DNA from: a virus
IMG/VR virus record: IMGVR_UViG_3300020469_002331
Coordinates: 1 to 26,440 of that record
Reading direction: 5' to 3' (one strand)
Length of the DNA: 26,440 nt
The stretch's first letter is position 1; each line of letters begins with the position of its first letter. This document shows positions 24,442-26,440 of the stretch, piece after piece. The notes below the pieces were generated by a model that saw only the letters and a program-made list of their open reading frames with translations, had not been told where the DNA came from and did no database searches. A program made the translations under genes and the position numbers.

Positions 24442-24618
24442 ATGTACCAAATTCTTCTTAGTCTAATAACGATTGGAGCACCACTTGATTGTGAGCATGC
24501 TGCCGAATTATTAGACATAGCAGCAAACAATCCTGATAAATCTGAGCAATTGGAAATAACAAGGGTTGTGGTAGCACATACTAATCCTATGTGTTTTAAA
24601 GACGCAAAAGCCGACTGA
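24442..24618 (+). CDS. Small hypothetical protein (58 aa)
   Basis: A 58-residue ORF from ATG 24442 to TGA 24618. It opens with a hydrophobic stretch (YQILLSLITIGAPL) and has Cys at 17 and 51, a plan similar to the gene before it: short hydrophobic start, one Cys early, one Cys late, helical acidic middle (AAELLDIAANNPDKSEQ). It might be exported to the periplasm. No Shine-Dalgarno is seen, apart from the GGAACGGG of the repeated motif 14 bases upstream. No function is recognised. Confidence 0.6.
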   Translation: MYQILLSLITIGAPLDCEHAAELLDIAANNPDKSEQLEITRVVVAHTNPMCFKDAKAD

Positions 24619-24627
24619 AGGAACGGG
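24601..24627 (+). repeat. 27-base intergenic motif, copy 2
   Basis: GACGCAA, AAGCCGACT and GGAACGGG as in 24402-24428, 199 bases downstream. It covers the stop codon of the 24442 gene and is followed by a palindrome GGATTAATCC (24626-24635). Confidence 0.75.
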
Positions 24628-24661
24628 GATTAATCCACCCTACTACTTTAGGAGCAAACCA

Positions 24662-24772
24662 ATGGCAAAAGTCACTTATCGTGGTGTCGTCTATGACACA
24701 GACACTAAGAAAGCTACAGCAAAGAAAAAGGTCGATCTCACATACCGTGGTATCGTTCATACTGCAAAGTGA
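24662..24772 (+). CDS. DUF4278-like small protein with two TYRG units
   Basis: A 36-residue ORF with a clear ribosome site, AGGAG at 24650-24654, seven bases before ATG. It reads KVTYRGVVYDTD, a Lys/Ala linker (KKATAKKKVD), then LTYRGIVHTAK: a duplicated TYRGxxY/H unit. YRG...Y is the signature of DUF4278, a small domain of unknown function that is widespread in cyanobacteria, which supports a cyanobacterial host. Very basic. The stop codon overlaps a GTG start of the next gene as GTGA. Confidence 0.65.
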   Translation: MAKVTYRGVVYDTDTKKATAKKKVDLTYRGIVHTAK

Positions 24773-24858
24773 TTGCAACTTTAGAGATAATGGCAGCATC
24801 TGCTGTCTTTCTCACAATCATTTACGCTGAAGCTAGAATATTATACGGAAGGGGTTGA
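24769..24858 (+). CDS. 29-residue membrane miniprotein
   Basis: From GTG 24769 (overlapping the previous stop as GTGA) the product has 29 residues; ATG 24790 would give 22. Residues 8-21 (MAASAVFLTIIYAE) are hydrophobic, suggesting a short membrane helix, with a basic end (ARILYGRG). The stop codon lies in the loop of the following terminator. No function is recognised; similar tiny ORFs occur in T4-like cyanophages. Confidence 0.5.
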   Translation: MIATLEIMAASAVFLTIIYAEARILYGRG

Positions 24859-24873
24859 ACCCCTTCTTTTTTT
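24848..24873 (+). terminator. Strong rho-independent terminator
   Basis: GAAGGGGT (24848-24855) pairs perfectly with ACCCCTTC (24859-24866) around a TGA loop, followed by seven T residues. The loop is the stop codon of the preceding ORF. Confidence 0.92.
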
Positions 24874-24883
24874 ATGTTATACT
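24855..24883 (+). promoter_or_regulatory. Sigma70-type early promoter inside a terminator
   Basis: TTGAAC (24855-24860) lies within the terminator hairpin and is separated by exactly 17 bases from TATACT (24878-24883). The transcript would start near 24890, after the T-run, and reach ATG 24904 with a leader of about 14 bases that holds AGGA. This matches the promoter-plus-stem-loop cassettes (PeSL) described in T4-type phages. Confidence 0.6.
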
Positions 24884-24903
24884 ATTTGAAATAGGAATTT
24901 TTT

Positions 24904-25140
24904 ATGTTACACATGAGAGAACAAATGCTGAGAGCATTACTAGCACATGCTCAAGGCGATATTGCCAAACATAAGGCAAATGTCGAAATTTATCTAGAAC
25001 ACCCTGCAGGTGTTGGTGAACATACTGATATATTAGAGTCTATTGAAAAGGAATTAGACATAATAGCAAAATATCAAGATCAAATTGATATTATCAACAA
25101 ATATTTTAGATCACCTTCTGATAAAACCTTAAATGGATAA
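24904..25140 (+). CDS. Small helical phage protein (78 aa)
   Basis: A 78-residue protein that is almost entirely helical: MREQMLRALLAHAQGDIAKHKANVEIYLE, then HPAGVGEHTD as a turn, then ILESIEKELDIIAKYQDQID. The heptad-like spacing suggests a helical hairpin or coiled coil. I recognise this as a conserved hypothetical of T4-like cyanophages. The promoter just upstream suggests early expression. It overlaps the next gene by 8 bases. Confidence 0.75.
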   Translation: MLHMREQMLRALLAHAQGDIAKHKANVEIYLEHPAGVGEHTDILESIEKELDIIAKYQDQIDIINKYFRSPSDKTLNG

Positions 25141-25300
25141 GGGTAAATTAAAACTAATTGTACAGAACCTTAAATCTCTGATTGAATTATTAGAATCAGA
25201 GGTTTATTCTGAACCAGAGTCTTATTTGGAAGGTCAACAGAATTTGCCAGTTGATGATTATGATGAAATTTGGGAGGACGATGATGGATATCCAGACTGA
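25133..25300 (+). CDS. Small acidic hypothetical protein (55 aa)
   Basis: From ATG 25133, overlapping the end of the previous gene by 8 bases, to TGA 25300. The N-terminal half is helical (LKLIVQNLKSLIELLESE) and the C-terminal half very acidic (DDYDEIWEDDDGYPD). The next gene starts within it, 17 bases before the stop. No function is recognised. Confidence 0.6.
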   Translation: MDKGKLKLIVQNLKSLIELLESEVYSEPESYLEGQQNLPVDDYDEIWEDDDGYPD

Positions 25301-25499
25301 CGCATTTTACCATAAAAGAGCGTTTATACTCAAAACCCTCCTTGCTAAATACAGTAAAAGTACCTATCCAAATGCTTCATTTTATAAATGTGCAGATGAA
25401 TGGATAGCAAGAAACGAATCATATCCTGGCGGATTATACGGATTTTACAAGGACTACTATGCAAAAGAAGACTATCAAATTGGTAAAAGAAGCACTTAA
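25284..25499 (+). CDS. Small hypothetical protein (71 aa)
   Basis: Two adjacent ATGs (25281, 25284) are possible; GGGAGG at 25272-25277 has a better distance (6 bases) to 25284, which I use. Upstream in-frame ATGs fall in the previous gene without a ribosome site. The product has a basic helical N-terminal half (FYHKRAFILKTLLAKYSKS) and an aromatic-rich end (PGGLYGFYKDYYAKEDY). It overlaps the previous gene by 17 bases and the next by 41. No function is recognised. Confidence 0.6.
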   Translation: MDIQTDAFYHKRAFILKTLLAKYSKSTYPNASFYKCADEWIARNESYPGGLYGFYKDYYAKEDYQIGKRST

Positions 25500-25611
25500 A
25501 AACCCTCATCTTTACTCAGAAGCAGAAATGACTTACATGAGAAAAGCAAAAAAAGAACTTAAAAACCAATTAAAAGCACAAAAATTATCTGAACTTAAAA
25601 ACTCTAAATAG
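25459..25611 (+). CDS. Small basic helical protein (50 aa)
   Basis: ATG 25459 lies inside the preceding gene in another frame; the ORF ends at TAG 25611. The product is one long, lysine-rich amphipathic helix (EALKNPHLYSEAEMTYMRKA, then KKELKNQLKAQKLSELK). About a quarter of the residues are Lys, fitting nucleic-acid or acidic-partner binding. The end of the gene carries the late-type octamer TCTAAATA, which serves the next gene. I recognise the type from cyanophages, without function. Confidence 0.6.
   Translation: MQKKTIKLVKEALKNPHLYSEAEMTYMRKAKKELKNQLKAQKLSELKNSK
25603..25610 (+). promoter_or_regulatory. Late-type promoter (TCTAAATA) over stop codon
   Basis: The octamer runs into the TAG stop (25609-25611) of the preceding gene and lies 20 bases before ATG 25631, the same layout as at 21482 and 21849. 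Confidence 0.5.
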
Positions 25612-25630
25612 GAGTACACATTACTTTACA

Positions 25631-25876
25631 ATGCCAACATACCCTGTAATTAACTTAAAGACAAAAGAAGAGAAAGAACTCTCTATGTCTATGAAAGAAT
25701 ACGATCAGTGGAGAAAGGATAATCCAGATTGGGACAAAGATTGGTCAAAAGGTATCGGTGGAACTGCCGAAGTAGGAGATTGGCGAAATAAATTAGATGG
25801 TGGATGGAATGAGGTACTCGATAGAGTTGGGAAACAATCCCCTCGTTCTAATGTCAAAAAGTTTAACAACTATTAA
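25631..25876 (+). CDS. FmdB-like small phage protein
   Basis: The 81-residue protein begins MPTYPVINLKTKEEKELSMS and continues MKEYDQWRKDNPDWDKDW. The start MPTY..xN..T.E..E...S..E...W...NP resembles the N-terminal and post-zinc-ribbon layout of FmdB-type regulatory proteins, but the zinc-binding Cys pairs are absent. A C-terminal WRNKLDGGWNEVLDRVGKQ helix follows. It is of a type common before phoH in T4-like cyanophages. The only SD-like AGGAG (25610-25614) is 16 bases upstream of the ATG, longer than usual. Function unknown. Confidence 0.7.
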   Translation: MPTYPVINLKTKEEKELSMSMKEYDQWRKDNPDWDKDWSKGIGGTAEVGDWRNKLDGGWNEVLDRVGKQSPRSNVKKFNNY

Positions 25877-25880
25877 CTAA

Positions 25881-26440
25881 ATGCCAAGAAAAAGAAAAGC
25901 TGCTGCTGCAGTAGGAATTGGACTAAGTGCTAAACAGATGAGGAGAAAGAAACCCATCAGTAGCGACTATTTGGTAGATATAGTTCCTATTACAGAAAAT
26001 CAGAAAAAGTTTTTTGCTTACTATGGCGAAGGTAAGCACATATTTACATATGGTGCTGCAGGTACAGGAAAGACATTTATAACCCTCTATAATGCACTTA
26101 AAGAGGTATTAGATGACAGTACACCTTATAATAAAATATACATGGTCAGGAGTCTTGTAAGCACTCGTGAGATAGGTTTCCTACCTGGTGATCATGAAGA
26201 TAAATCAGCATTGTATCAGATACCATATAAGAATATGGTAAAGTATATGTTTGAGATGTCTACTGATGCTGAATTTGAGATGTTATATGGAAATTTAAAG
26301 ACTCAGGAGACAATATCCTTCTGGAGCACCTCATTTATAAGGGGTACAACACTTGATAATGCAATTGTTATAGTTGATGAATGCCAAAACTTGAATTTTC
26401 ACGAATTAGATAGTATAATAACAAGAGTTGGAGAAGATAC
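25881..26440 (+). CDS. phoH: PhoH-like ATPase, N-terminal part (cut by window)
   Basis: The ORF starts at ATG 25881, four bases after the previous stop, and stays open to the window end, giving 186 residues. A basic leader (MPRKRKAAAA, residues 1-24) is followed by ITENQKKFFAYYG, the Walker A motif GAAGTGKT (58-65), the family segment VRSLVSTREIGFLPGD (89-104), and Walker B VIVDECQN (163-170). PhoH proteins are ATPases related to the N-terminal part of superfamily I helicases; in cyanophages they are common, and some are induced by phosphate starvation, but their role in infection is unsettled. No Pho box is recognisable upstream. Confidence 0.93.
   Translation, partial: MPRKRKAAAAVGIGLSAKQMRRKKPISSDYLVDIVPITENQKKFFAYYGEGKHIFTYGAAGTGKTFITLYNALKEVLDDSTPYNKIYMVRSLVSTREIGFLPGDHEDKSALYQIPYKNMVKYMFEMSTDAEFEMLYGNLKTQETISFWSTSFIRGTTLDNAIVIVDECQNLNFHELDSIITRVGED

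Noticed and set aside
24402-24445. GGAACGGGTTCG as part of a tRNA T-arm
   Set aside because: It superficially recalls a T-arm, but the stems do not pair and no acceptor or anticodon arm can be drawn. No tRNA was found anywhere in the window.
25344-25351. GCTAAATA octamer inside the 25284 gene
   Set aside because: Located within coding sequence, 108 bases before the next start; likely a chance match.

Overview
The window looks like part of a T4-like marine cyanophage genome (a myovirus of Prochlorococcus or Synechococcus). The reasons are a major-capsid (gp23-type) C-terminus at the left edge, a phoH start at the right edge, a phage bilin reductase (pebS), T4-late-type promoter octamers (NATAAATA/CTAAATA), AT-rich tightly packed genes with ATGA, TGATG or TAATG overlaps, and many small phage-type ORFs. 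All genes but one are on the + strand. No database search was run; family calls come from motifs and memory of the families.

Layout. (1) 1-3477: the gp23 tail and its terminator, small membrane and hypothetical genes, a SAM methyltransferase, pebS, then three consecutive 2-oxoglutarate/Fe(II) oxygenase-like genes. (2) 3507-10112: virion adhesion genes: two small structural proteins, a 1345-residue fibre with six N-terminal sugar-binding-like repeats, a glycine/cysteine-rich putative adhesin with 28 Cys in 281 residues, and a 262-residue protein resembling tail accessory or chaperone proteins. (3) 10191-18653: a sugar and surface modification island: DUF6445-like oxygenase, GT9-like (heptosyl)transferase, full-length NodU/TobZ-type carbamoyltransferase, HldE-type adenylyltransferase and kinase as separate genes, a second carbamoyltransferase lacking its C-terminal domain, HAD phosphatase, cupin, another 2OG oxygenase, and an HldD-like epimerase on the opposite strand. 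(4) 18703-21486: a second large fibre-like protein. (5) 21509-24057: glutaredoxin, membrane and hypothetical proteins, a cupin-like protein and a nucleotide-sugar epimerase. (6) 24165-26440: a run of very small phage genes leading into phoH.

How it may fit together. Region 3 contains candidates for most of the ADP-heptose pathway (kinase, phosphatase, adenylyltransferase, C6 epimerase) plus a GT9 transferase and carbamoyltransferases, next to fibre genes. The simplest inference is that the phage makes and attaches a carbamoylated heptose-type sugar to a virion protein, host surface glycan or DNA. The bilin reductase would act in infected-cell pigment metabolism. Late promoters stand before most structural genes, while sigma70-like promoters lie close to or inside terminators at two places. 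Two intergenic elements look repeated: a ~70-base terminator-containing module (10117 and 24066) and a ~27-base motif (24402 and 24601).
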